Program-made: the position numbers and the translations under genes
Notes under the pieces: model-generated
The model's input: only the letters and a program-made list of their open reading frames with translations
What the model was told of the DNA's origin: nothing
Databases searched by the model: none
NCBI GenBank assembly: GCA_000310025.1
Contig: FN649753.1
Coordinates: forward strand, 213,236 to 277,235
Reading direction: 5' to 3'
Length of the DNA: 64,000 nt
Origin: Ectocarpus siliculosus
Taxonomy: Eukaryota > Sar > Phaeophyceae > Ectocarpales > Ectocarpaceae
Shown: piece after piece, positions 10,452 to 22,188 of the stretch
Layout of the letters: every line of letters begins with the position of its first letter
How positions within the stretch are numbered: the first letter of the stretch is position 1

Positions 10452-13392
10452 CAGCCTCTGCCTTCTTCCGGCACCTCCTGTGCTTCTCTCGATGTGCTTG
10501 TGTCTCTGCTGTTACATAGCATCGGCCGCGCTACTGTTAGTGTGTGTGTGTGTGTGTAGTGTTTGGATCTGTCTGTGTGCCTGTTTTTAGCATCGAACGC
10601 TCTGCTCTTAAGGGTGTAGTGCGGTCTGTCAACTAGCACGTGTTGACCACAGCGATGTTCAATGTGCTTCGGTATGTGAGCTTTGAGAGTACTAGGAGGG
10701 GGGATCTCCCTTCCCCGTTCAATGTGCGGTTCTACCCGCCGAGGAGGTTTCGAATTTTCGCGTCGTTTTCTTTCGCTTTCCGCTTTTTTAGTTCTGGCGG
10801 GTCACGACGACGCAGTGCCAACAAACGGCACAAACAAACGTCGTCCCGTGCGTGACGTAATTAGAAGGGCGTGCTGTTTTGTGAAAGCCTGATTCCTGCG
10901 GCTTCCAGATTTGTGTGCAATTTTGGTACGCTTGTGTTTTTTGTCACGTATTTTCGTTTTCTTCGTGTCTACGGAGGTTGTTGGTCAAGAAGGACTTTCC
11001 CACGTGTCCGAATGTGGTCTTGTATGGTTTTTCGTCTCGGTTTTTGTTGTCGCTACCGGGAGGAAATACGGGAGGGAGTCGTTCAGGTCGTCGTGTGTTG
11101 CACGCAATCTGTTCACTCGCTCGCTCCAGGCGTCGCCCCCCTGACAATAATACTATAACTCGTACTGGTGGATACGTCGTGTGTACGAGTGTTGCGAGTT
11201 TGTCGGTGTAGAGTCTTTCGAACCTTTGCACATCGTCTGTAAGTGATCAGACTCTTGGAGCTGCCCGTTGGTGTTGGCTTGTCCTGAAGGCTGGTACTTG
11301 GTAGCAGCGAATTGTGTTCTCGTGCGGTTGAGAGTACAACCGACCGCCTGCTGCGTCCCGTTGAAACACATTTTTTGTCCTTCGTGACGGAAGAGAGTCA
11401 GATGCTCGAAACCGGTAGATTTTACAAAGCTTTCCGATTTTATCGGGGAGCCATGGAGTGTGTGGACTTGTGACAAGATGTCAGACACGTCCAACTGCCT
11501 GATGAAAAACCGATGACGGTGTTTGCTTTTCTCTTTCCAGCGTTGAAAATCGTCGAATTTATCCTTCCACGTGACTGATGTTTCCGCCCCGCTGCTCGGC
11601 GGGTGGGTCTGAGCGTGGTTCTGAATTTCTCTGTACGCTGTGTTCGAGCGCAACCCCACTCGTTCCGCACACCGAAGCCATGCGGAATGGCGGGACACGT
11701 GTCCTATACGTACCATACCATGGTATGAATTTCCTGTCGAAAGAGATAAAGTAATCGATCGTTCTCGGCAGACGTTCGGGAGGCGGGATGATCCCTTTTC
11801 AAGGTCACCTCTACATCCCAAAGATGCTTAGACCACACAAATTGCGTAGTACAACAATACGTATTTTACGAATGTGAGACCCATCCATACATGCCGGCCA
11901 ATTGGCGCCAGGTCCCTCTACCCACAGATGAAACCTTCCACTGATGAGTCTCGACCTCTCTCACGCTTCGAACCGGAGCTACAAAATAAGGGGGGGAAAC
12001 TGCAGTGGGCACCGTATAAAGCCGTGAAGAAAGTTAACCATCTCCACAACCTGCTGGTGCAAAACACAACAATCCAACGCCGGTCGAGGGGCGACAACGG
12101 ATGTTTCACGTGACCCCCGTTCCCCCCAGCCCCGCGGACTTCCCTCGCAACAGAGTTCAAAGCTATAATAGCTGTGGTCCTACACATGCACACGATACAA
12201 AACCTAACGATCACTCCCAGAAAACAGCAAGAAATCTCTCAGCGTGGGTACCGCCTCCCCCCCCCCCGCGCATGCGGCTGGCCAACGGGGCCCCCCAGAG
12301 ACGCCACACACAGAAGGAAAGAACACGAACCGTCGATTAGTATGTACAGCCACGACATCGGATCCAAACAACATTGCACAAGGACAGCACCGAAAGAGGC
12401 GTTCGAATTCGAACTGCAGCGCACCGCATGTATTGTGCGGGACCACACAGATAGATAGTTCGCCACTGGACTGGCGGTAGCACAGATCAAGCGTGGAGCT
12501 CTGTGCTACATACATTCACCAAGATCACCATGGAACAAAACACAACACGCCGTACATCACACAGAAGCTCTCGTGGAATTGGGAAATACGTCAGCGTTCG
12601 AAGAAAGAATGCGACATGTGGCACCACAACATAAAAAATAATTCGATGAGGCATGGCGGTGCATGCGTCTGTGGCATCGCCTACTAATGCTGTACGCCGA
12701 AAAAATCGTTCTTTGAGCTGGCTGGCCGCCATATGCACGGCAAAGCAGAGGCTTTTCGTTTGGCAGAATTGCCTCAGACATATAAATAACTACCATATGG
12801 TACACCGTTCACAGAACATTGCTCTGTAGTAGTCGGTCAGAATGGAATACCGAAGCAACTCTCGAAACAAATAACAATCGGAACAGAACAACAAACCCTC
12901 TCACCAAACGACACGCCCTCAAGCTATCTCCACAAGTGTTGTAGAAATATCTATCTCCACAAGTGTTAGACACATCTCCATCTCTTCTGACAGAAAAATG
13001 AAACAAGAAAAGCCGCACGCCTCGGTCAGAAGCATGCCGGCCATCGATCACACCGACGCTGGCTTGCGACGATGTAACACGTCAAAACTTGGGACACAGG
13101 AGCACGGGCGAACCATCCCGGTCTTCTCCAATTATATTTCCTCCGGGTTCGCTCTTTCCGCGATGATCGAGACCCTGCCCGGGGGCAGTATAGACACGAT
13201 GACAAGGCATCGGTCACCCTTTCACGCACCACCCCCCCCGGTTGCTACTGCTTGCGAAAACACACACCCATGCCAAAAACTCGGTACCGGCCGCTCCCCT
13301 CCAGCCTCACGCAGGGACGGGGGAGGGGGTACGCAGAACCACAATCCTTGGCCAATAGCTTCGCACCAGTCGAAACCGTACAAAAAAAAAAG
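10452..13392. other. Intergenic, 2.9 kb, no confident gene
   Basis: The first part (10452 to about 11160) is T-rich and is likely the 3' UTR of the preceding gene, with a (GT)n run at 10541-10558. A minus-strand open frame at 11153-11821 (222 codons, about 50% GC, with a charged Trp/Lys/Arg-rich centre) resembles no family I know and may be chance or a decayed element. At about 12930-12970 the 15-bp word ATCTCCACAAGTGTT occurs twice, 27 bp apart. The end next to 13393 is probably the 3' UTR of the carrier gene. Confidence 0.35.
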
Positions 13393-14287
13393 TCAGCCCA
13401 TCCGGTTCGTCCGAGTGGGCCGCTTTGCCACCGCAGCCACTGCCGCCGCCGCCGCCGGCGGTGGGCGCGAGGTGGTCGCAGCCGAGTAGTCTGCGAGCTT
13501 CTGGCTGGCGAACGTGTGCGTCGCCAGCATGATGGCCGCCCCTGGAATCCCGCGCCCGAACGCCACCGGCCAGCCCATGTACAGGCTGCGCGTGCGGTTC
13601 GCCCCCGACAGACGGGAACAAAAAAAAAAACGGCTGTGATCATGGCATAGATTTTGTGTTGAACAGAGTGGCCGACCCGTATCGAGAACGCCTTCTCATT
13701 GAGGTGGGTCAGGACACGAATGTGTTGGTGGTTCGTTCGTTGTCCTTGTCGTCTCGATTACTACGTACCAGGTAGCTTTGCCTGACTAGTGGGTGAGCTT
13801 TGACGGCTTCAAAAATCGATCCGAGGTTTTTCGGCCTCGTTGAAGCCTTTCGCAAGAATATCCAAGCGTACCTCAGTCCGCACGGGCGGACAACAAAATC
13901 GCATGTGCAATCGGCCCGCATCAAAGCACCTTATATCTATTTTCTTTTCTTACTTTCTCAGTCCGCCCTCTCGGAAAAGGCGGGACAGGGTGGCAACGCC
14001 TCCGGGGATGACCTCGCCCCGCTTCCGCCCTGCCGCCTGGATTACCGTCTTGGTCATGTCCAAAGGAAGCGCCACTGGGGTGTATAGCGAGGGGGTGCGG
14101 TGTTCGGGGGTGGGGGAGGGCAAGGTCTCAAAGGTACAAGTGTTCAGAGAGGGGGGGGGGGTCTCAAGGTTGTGTTTGTGTTGAGCACACGTTGCTTGAT
14201 TTCTAGAAAGGTGTGGTATTTCTCTAGTGGGCAATTGGCTTCCGCATCAGTTGGGCCAGAGAGACCCGAATGTCGTTCTATGTGACG

Positions 14288-14326
<39 letters not shown>

Positions 14327-16639
14327 TCGACGACGGGGGGGTCTCAAGGTAGGATAGTGTTAGCGTTTCCCAGAAGGAAAAACGACCGCTTCCCGGCGCC
14401 GGCGAAGGAAAAACGACGTCCGAGCAGGAAACCTTTGTCTCACCCAGCCAAAAGCAGAGACCGGCTGTGGAGCCCGCCACCAGCAGGTGATCGAAGTCCG
14501 GGGGGCGCTTTCCCGACAACTCGCCGCTGCTGATGCTGCTGCTGTCGTACCGACGTTTCGCCAGTGCCCTCTTGACCGTGTCGAAAGCCAGGAAGAAGGC
14601 GCCCATGCCCAGTGAGTCCCGCGTCAGGGTCACCCTGAGACCCTGCTTCGGCGGTGAAACGAACGAGCGACGACGCGATGCAGGGGGGTTGCGCTCAAGT
14701 ATTCAGTTTGCGACTCCACATGGTTGTTACTGGTACTAGAAGCCCTCAATCACCGGCACCATAAAGATCGCATCGCTGCATTTTTTTTTTACGCTGGTAC
14801 GGGATTGTTCCATGCGCGAAACGACCAAATACTTGTTGCTACCACGATTGTCTCGCTGCTGCGCAAGGGTGCTCTCATTATGATGTACCTCGTACTTTCA
14901 TCACTTTTTCCTGACGGGTGGCCATGAGTAGCTCCCTTTTTCGTACTATCTTGCTGTGATTGTGGCGCAACCGGATGGAGCAAAGACCAAAACTTTCAAC
15001 ACATTACCTACCCTTGGAAGGTAGGTATGCGTACCCAAGACAAAAAAAAATTCATCCCTTTCTTTCACGTCGAACCGTCTCTGTCCCAGGCAACCAACCA
15101 CCTCCGAACACCATCGCATGCGTAAACCAACGCCGTCGTCGCCTCTCACATTTTTCGTTCCCTACAACTCGCCTGCCACATGCCAAACACCCCGTTGCGC
15201 CGGACGACCTGGCGAACGCAGTCCAAGGGGCCCCGCAGTCGACCGTCCCCGCCCCCCCCCCCGCCACCCGCAGAGCTCGCCGGCTTCCCCCCGTACTGCA
15301 GCATGAGCCGAGTCCGCACGAGCTCCACCGGCGTGACAATGAAGGAATTGACCCCGCCTGTTTTTTTGTTGTGTGTCGATGGTTTGGTACGCACGCAAAA
15401 TCAAACGACGACGAGGATGAAAGGGCGGACGCGGAGGCGCGGGGAGCGTCCGAATCTGTGGGAACTAGTTCTGCCGCGAGGATGATGCAAGGCTTCGTTA
15501 CACCACTCATTTCTGTTTTTGTGTGCCCTTCGAGTCGTTTCTGACCGTGCAACTCATTGCTGAAGGCGCCGCATGCCGAGGGGATGCCCACAGAAACAAC
15601 GAGGCTACGCCCCATGCCCCACGCCCCACGTGCTTACTCACGAGTGAGGGCGGATCAACTTTCAAAAATAACGAAATTCTGAACCTGTTTTTCGTCGACA
15701 CGGTGATTGATAGGATGACGGAAAAAAAAGAAAAATAAGCCATTCTTGCTCGAGACAAAAAAACACGAGTTTTACACAGCAGTGTGCGCGTACCGCCAAA
15801 GCGGGCTGATTGTACTCCTTTTATCGTGCCACTGCTTGTGCGGGCTAGATGGTGACAGGAGCCAGTGCTTTTCCTCGGGCTATACTAGTGCGGACCCAAA
15901 GTAGGTTACAACGGGTTTCTTAATGTGAGATCACCGACAATCAAGTATCAGCTGGCGCTTTCATGTCCGCTTCAATTGGATGGGTTTGATGTCGCCACGT
16001 TCGCGTCCGGCTTTACGGGCTTGGCACGGCAACAAGCACCGGTGCCGCCTAGAAGCGGCCTTCCTTCTCTCGGGAAACACAAAACAAGCACCTGTTCGGA
16101 CCGCCTTCCGCTGTGAGTGAGGGTATCCCTAAAAATGAACGGCATCTTTTATTATTTTCTCTGTCTGCGGAGGCGGTGACCCACACGTACCCAGCTCCGG
16201 TCTCATCCCAAGAAATATCACCTGGAACAAATTTGAGACTGTCTACGAGGGTGGTGCCACCCCCACGGCCTCTTTTGCCCCCAACCACACCCGGAAAAAC
16301 AATGGAGAAAACGGACAGGACGAAAACAATCATGGAAAAACACGCAAGTAGGCTGTCGCCTTGCTCATCCTCTGGTCTTACCCCCCAGCGCTCCGCAAGC
16401 ATACACTCCTGCCGGAGAGTCGGCCAGGCCTCTTCTGTCCAACGCTCGTCTGGCGATGCCGTTTGTCGTGAAGATGACGGCCTTGAACACAACCTGCGCC
16501 GCCAGCGGGAACGCCATTCCCTTGTAGAACGCCCGAATACCTGTCGGCCGTGTACATGGTAAAGCACAGCAGAGAGACAGACAGAGACAGACAGACAGAC
16601 AGAGAAAGAGAGAGAAAGAGAGAGAGAGAGAGAGGGAGA

Positions 16640-16702
<63 letters not shown>

Positions 16703-19700
16703 AGGGAGCGTTGATGAACGATAAAAAAGTTCCGCATAGAGGACCGGAGAAACACGCGTGTTCTGGTGAAAAACGACAGAGAGAGCTCGTGCAGTCACGC
16801 TTAAGGTTGAGCAACTAAAATGGGACGTGACCCCTTAACCTTTTTACGTGTAGAGGTCAGGGAATAGGCGGTACTGAACGCATCTCAGAACGCCTTCATG
16901 AAAGAAGAAAACACCCACATGAACAACAGCAACATGGGGAATGCCACACTATCCACGCAACAAGGCACACAACCCGCGCAACAAACACATCGCAGCACAC
17001 AACACACGTGCAACTACCAGTTTCATACCTTCGTTCCTAAAGGTGCTGGCAACGCACGAACGCACTCCCAGCGCCTTGCCCTGGCTTCCCGCCATCTGCA
17101 GCCTCGTCCTCACCTGCCAGCATATACCACGCGATCGTCGACACCTGACGTGAGTCCCTAATCATCACCCAGGACGTGTCACTCAACCCTCACTTTACAA
17201 CGAATCAATACATCCTATATTGAGAAATCATCTGTGACGAGCAGTCAATCTCTGCTAGACGTATTCTCAATGGCTGTTGCTGTGTCGAAAGGTGAACAAA
17301 AGCCACGTCTTCGCCGGCTTCTCAAGAGAGGTCGGTCAGCCAGCACAATTCGCCGCAGTCGAGTTCGGTTGGACACCCCGACCAAAGTCATCATCTGGCT
17401 GCGCGTATGACCCCAGTTTGTCGGTGGGACATCGGCCGATGGGAGCACCTAGCGATGGCGAGCTATCGCCGGGCGGGCAGGCGGGACGAGATTATCTCCC
17501 GCCTGCATCGGGATAAAAATCAGTCAACCTGTTTGTGTCAGCTCTGGAGGCCCAGATGGCGGCTCTGCTGCCTGCTCCCGTCGGGCCGGTGCCGGTAAAA
17601 AAAAGAACGGGCCCGGAGGTAAGAAACGTTATAAATCGGGTCGAGGCTCAGTTTCTTACTTCGCCCGCCGCTGTCGAGCACAGCTTGTTATACAGAGTGT
17701 AGTGTAGGATCCACCGCTGAGCTACGTTTCTTGACCCGTTTTCTAAGTTTACTTGAAAACCTGAGTCTCTGCTTGTTAACGAAACATGTATTTGCTGCGT
17801 AGTATTTGCTGCGGGTCCCGTGCTGTCCGTATCGTCGTCGGGCCGTGCGAGGGTCTCGTCTCCCAGCAAACAGGACAAAGGAGGCTGCAACGGTCACACA
17901 ACGCCGAAGTTTGGTGCTCTCGCCACAACATGGACCGTGTGGGCTCCTCCGTGGGTCGGAGGCTGGGCCCGCCGCCGACCAAAGCTTGAGGATGGACGCG
18001 GTTCAAGCCAACGACGTCGTCCTCGACCAGCTATATATATANNNNNNNNNNNNNNNNNNNNNNNNNNNNNNNNNNNNNNNNNNNNNNNNNNNNNNNNNNN
18101 NNNNNNNNNNNNNNNNNNNNNNNNNNNNNNNNNNNNNNNNNNNNNNNNNNNNNNNNNNNNNNNNNNNNNNNNNNNNNNNNNNNNNNNNNNNNNNNNNNNN
18201 NNNNNNNNNNNNNNNNNNNNNNNNNNNNNNNNNNNNNNNNNNNNNNNNNNNNNNNNNNNNNNNNNNNNNNNNNNNNNNNNNNNNNNNNNNNNNNNNNNNN
18301 NNNNNNNNNNNNNNNNNNNNNNNNNNNNNNNNNNNNNNNNNNNNNNNNNNNNNNNNNNNNNNNNNNNNNNNNNNNNNNNNNNNNNNNNNNNCAACAGCAG
18401 AGAGAGCGGCGGTGGTGTCGAAAACGGCGGCGTTGAAGCCGTCTCGTCGAGAGTTTCCCGAAAATGTATCGTTTCGTTAATGAATGTTCTTCGTCGTGGC
18501 GTAATCGAGTTTTGGAAATCGGTCCAGGGGGTGTGTTATCTTGCGTCGTATACGGTACTTCACGCGCGTGGATTCAACATCATAGTAGGGTCATCGGGTC
18601 ATGGGAGACGATTGTCGTGGCCGTCAAGTCCTCTGCTTCGACACGCCGGACGTGTGGCGTTCTTCCAGCGAAATTGCGATGGCGCTCGGTCCTTGCGATG
18701 GCTCCGAGCGCCAGCAACATGCGCCGGAAAAACGCCACACTTGCAAGTGTTGAAAAGCAGCGGAACACGAAACATCGACGCTGTCGGCCATGACAGTTGC
18801 CTCCCCGGCCCCGATGATTGGCCAGAAGCCCACGGCGATGAAACCAGTAGAGGCGCGCATGTAGATGGGTGAGGATGGCGTCATTGGCTTAAGCCTCGTC
18901 CATCACTGAGCTCTGGAGAGCCTCTCAAGGGGCAAAGAAAGGCCTAAAGATAGGCCGTGCAGAAGATCTTCAGCCCTGCTGGAGCTGTACCCCAGCCGTC
19001 TAGTAAAATATTGCTGCTGTACAATATCGGAGAGACAGGGAACATGCTCAAACAAGTACCCGGAGTTTTTTTCGCTACAATATGGGCGTGTGAGAGACAC
19101 GGGACATGCTATGTCAAGTGCCTCGAACCTTTTCGGATACGGAATACGCGGAACATCCGGCTGCAACGTCTTGGTGAATACTTCTTGGAGACAGCAGTAA
19201 AAAAGTCAGAGGCGGGGACATGACTACCACGGGCACCCGGCAACAGGCCTGCACCTGCAGCCTCAAAAACCCATGGAGGTGTTGTGCATCAATGTTTACG
19301 AAAGAGAGCACGTCTCGGACCAAAACTCAGAACAAATAGAGAGAAGCTGCATACTGTTACACGTGGGAGAGAGGTATGTAAGAACGACTCCCCACTGTGA
19401 AGACAACAGCAACAGCAACAGCACAACAGTAATAGCACTAGCAGCCAGCAAATGCAGAAGCTGGGTGGCAGCAGCCAGCCAAGGGGAGTTGGAGGGCGGA
19501 TTTTGGCGGGGGGGGAGACAGGGCCATCCCCGTCATCCTCCTCCGTTCTCCAAGAAGTGCTTGAGAACCCATAGCTCCCACGATTAGATTAGATTGCACA
19601 CAGGAGAGCGTTATGGATTGCTCCCCATCAGTGCTGACTGCCTGATTCTGGCAGCCGGGACCCGACTAGGCTACCGTACCGTGCAACGTGACTGATTCTG

Positions 19701-20302
19701 GCAGCGGGGACCCGACTAGGCTAACGTACCGTGCAACGTGACTGATTCTGGCAGCGGGGACCCGACTAGGCTACCGTACCGTGCAACGTACCGTACTACT
19801 GACTGTGCGTGGACAAAGTATCACGGACTGCGAGTAGGTGAGATGTATGAATGATCCTGGAGAAAACATTAGGAAAGGGTCGCTTGAAGCTCTTTGATCG
19901 TAATGGGCAGTCTGTCTGTGTGTGTATTTATTTTCCTTAATCCACGATTGATTGTGTAGGAACGGGATGTTGTTCCTTGAATTTGCTGAGCGAGAAACGT
20001 CTGAGCTGAAGGTGCATGCTGTACCGTTTCAGCCAGGGGGTACGCAGATTAGTCCTGATGTGGTATGGGACCGTAGAGATGTATACCTCCTGGCCATCCC
20101 ACATCGTATGCTAGACGAGGTACACCCTATTGTTGCACAGCAACACTCAGACGAACCGCAGGGAATTGATTGATCAATCTCCCTTGGTATGTAACCTGGC
20201 GCCACCAAAACAGGCTGTGAATCTATGCGATGTGCGAAACCTCACCGTGTCCATCGGGTACATGATTAATATTGACACCATCCCCGCGCAGCCCCCCGCC
20301 AT
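13393..20302 (-). CDS. Mitochondrial carrier family (SLC25) transporter
   Basis: Six-helix solute carrier of the mitochondrial inner membrane (or another organelle). Seven phase-compatible exons on the minus strand are 20302-20246, 17113-17029, 16540-16382, 15357-15173, 14642-14444, 14074-13954 and 13585-13393, giving 332 aa. All three tandem repeats have the P-x-[DE]-x-x-[KR] signature: PMDTVR, PVELVR and PLDMTK. The even-numbered helices also follow the family pattern (FYKGMAFPLA, MWQGLRVTLTRDSLGMGAFF, LYMGWPVAFGRGIPGAA). The PVELVRTRLM form of repeat 2 and the RDSLGMGAFF segment recall the carnitine/ornithine-carrier branch, but the substrate cannot be fixed. Between repeats 2a and 2b there is a Gly-rich insert. 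Intron 4 appears to use a GC donor (CAG|GCGAGT at 15172). Intron 1 is 3.1 kb and holds an N gap, a MITE and other repeats. The start is the first Met of helix 1 (MAGGCAGM); the frame is open further upstream, so the N-terminus may be longer. Confidence 0.88.
14287..14325. repeat. (CAA)n microsatellite
   Basis: A pure CAA run in intron 5 of the carrier gene, directly after GTGACGACAA. Confidence 0.95.
16590..16697. repeat. (GA)n microsatellite
   Basis: A GACA-rich then GA-repeat tract. On the carrier gene's strand it reads (CT)n and ends about 50 bases before the acceptor of exon 3 (16541), so it may serve as an extended polypyrimidine tract. Confidence 0.95.
18042..18391. other. Assembly gap (350 N)
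   Basis: A run of N inside intron 1 of the carrier gene. The left edge is a TATATATATA run and the right edge enters a truncated MITE, so repeats probably caused the break. Confidence 0.99.
18392..18555. mobile_element. MITE family 1, truncated copy at the gap edge
   Basis: Nearly identical to the right part of the copy at 25155-25363, with the same internal sequence and the same right terminus ending GCGTCGTATACGG. The left terminus is lost in the gap. Confidence 0.8.
19641..19790. repeat. 50-bp tandem repeat, three units
   Basis: Three consecutive 50-bp units (19641-19690, 19691-19740, 19741-19790), each containing CTGATTCTGGCAGC and GACCCGACTAGGCTA and ending in CGTACCGTGCAACGT. They differ at only a few positions. 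The array lies in intron 1 of the carrier gene. Confidence 0.95.
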
Positions 20303-22188
20303 GATATCTCTCGCTGTAGCAAACGGGGGGCCAGGGGGAGGGAGGGAGGGAGGGAGGGAGGGAGGGGGGCCGGCGAACGGGAATGGGCAAACGATATAAG
20401 TCGTTCGTTCGTTCAAGCGGAACTCGTACAACACCCGAGACCACAGAACCAACTAACAATGAGCGTGTGTATTGTGCGTGTACTATGTATGGCGGAGACT
20501 TGCGGGCAGAGTTGTACAGAGTCAGAGGAGGGGGGGCGGGGGCGGAGAGGCAGGCAACACGAAAAACATGGTGAACTCCAGCATCAGGTAGCCCAATACG
20601 TTGCGATGTGTTCCTACAAAGTCGGGGTTCAAGGCAGGGCTTTCATAGCGCACGACATAGCCGGGAGTTAAGGGTCCTCCCTGGCATTTGCGTCTTTGAG
20701 CAAGCGGCGACTTGCAGGGGATGTTCTGGTACAACGCATACGTTGGATGAATCCCTGATTTTTTTGTAGGTATTTTCGTTCCGTCTGGCATCACTGATCT
20801 TTCCATGTCGAGGCCAAAACAGACTTGAATAAGTACGGTTTCGGGCGGGTTTCCCTCATCGTGTACACTGCACGTGCACGCCTTCGAACGGGGCATCATA
20901 ATCTCGAACTGGCAATCTTAATCTCCCTTTGAGGTCATGGTATACGTTTCCAAAGGAAGCTGAGCCACGTTCAGTGGAACCATCGGTACCATGGAGAGGA
21001 CAACCGACTATGCTGGTATCCGCCCAATAAGGTGGCTGTCATTTGATGTGAGTATAGACCGACCAGAGACGTAAACCATATCTCATCCACATTTGGTAAA
21101 TGGGAACACAAATTTGGGGCTCGCCATTTTTCTTTGTTTAATTTACAGACTCGTCTCGTCCCGCTCTATTTAGGTTGTTTTAGGTTGATATGGTGCCCAA
21201 GTTCAAGTTTGCCATGCGCTTGCGCTGTAGACGGAATACGGTATACGCCTCCTCAAGTCGGGTATCACGACTTAATCTGTGACTGCTGTTCATGAAGATA
21301 CTCAAACGTCAAGACTCTTTGTATTTTGAGGAGATGGGGAAGATGTGTTGGACTGCACGGGGCGTAACGACGCGATCCACTGGGCAGAAATCAGCCCTAT
21401 CTTGTCTTGTTACACAGCAGTATGTGCAGACTGCAGCGCGTGCGCTTCTCGGCTGGAATTGGGTTATGAGACTTTGATGGTGACGAACGCGATCACAACG
21501 CACAAGTGGGGAACCAACGTACTTCCACTCGGAAAAGCAGCGTCGCCGTCGCTACAAGATCATCCGCACAAACTGCTCCAGAGCGTTGGTGGCTTGGAAC
21601 ATCCGAACTTCGGATTTCGGCGGCACGGAAGGAACACAGCAGCAAAATTCTCGTTATACATGGTGCCATGTTAGACAGGTACAAGTATGTGTTCTCAGAC
21701 AGCAGTGAGTCAATGCTTGGGTTGCACGGTTGCACAACACGCGAGTGTGTGACGCAGCAGTGTCAGCGAGGAACAGCCAATCAGACGGAGGAGCGGAAAG
21801 AAGGAGGCGAAGAGAGAAGAAAAAAATGACCCAACTGCTGTGTTGTCACCTGCATCAGAAAGCACCGGTCGTGCAGTTTGTGGCGCCATCGCTTCTCCTA
21901 ATGCCTCGGGCTGAGATCCAGCCGCCTGCAACCTACAAGACAGCCACAGAGTGGGCCACGTACTCCAAACTTGCACCCTGGGGATGCTCGTTGCTGCCTG
22001 GCCCCACAGCAGGACGGAAAGACAGGACTGTCACTATTGTCTGCGTGCCCCCCCCCCCAGGCGTTGCCTCGAACCCCCGGCCCCGAACCCCCCCCCTTGC
22101 CCATCATTCAGCATTAGTGGCGCGCTGGAACTGGCTGTGGCTCGCCTTTCGTCCTTCGCTCCAACACACCTGACACACGCTTCGCAGT
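20303..22188. other. Intergenic region between divergent carrier and BUD13 genes
   Basis: 1.9 kb separating two divergent starts. A (GGGA)n tract is at 20336-20370, just inside the carrier 5' side. A minus-strand open frame (20522-20899) has protein-like composition but no recognised domain. There is a poly-C run at 22051-22058. No connected exon chain is seen. Confidence 0.35.

Noticed and set aside
17820-18872. Long plus-strand frame spanning the first gap
   Set aside because: Most of it is N translated as X; the flanking parts are carrier-gene intron and a truncated MITE.
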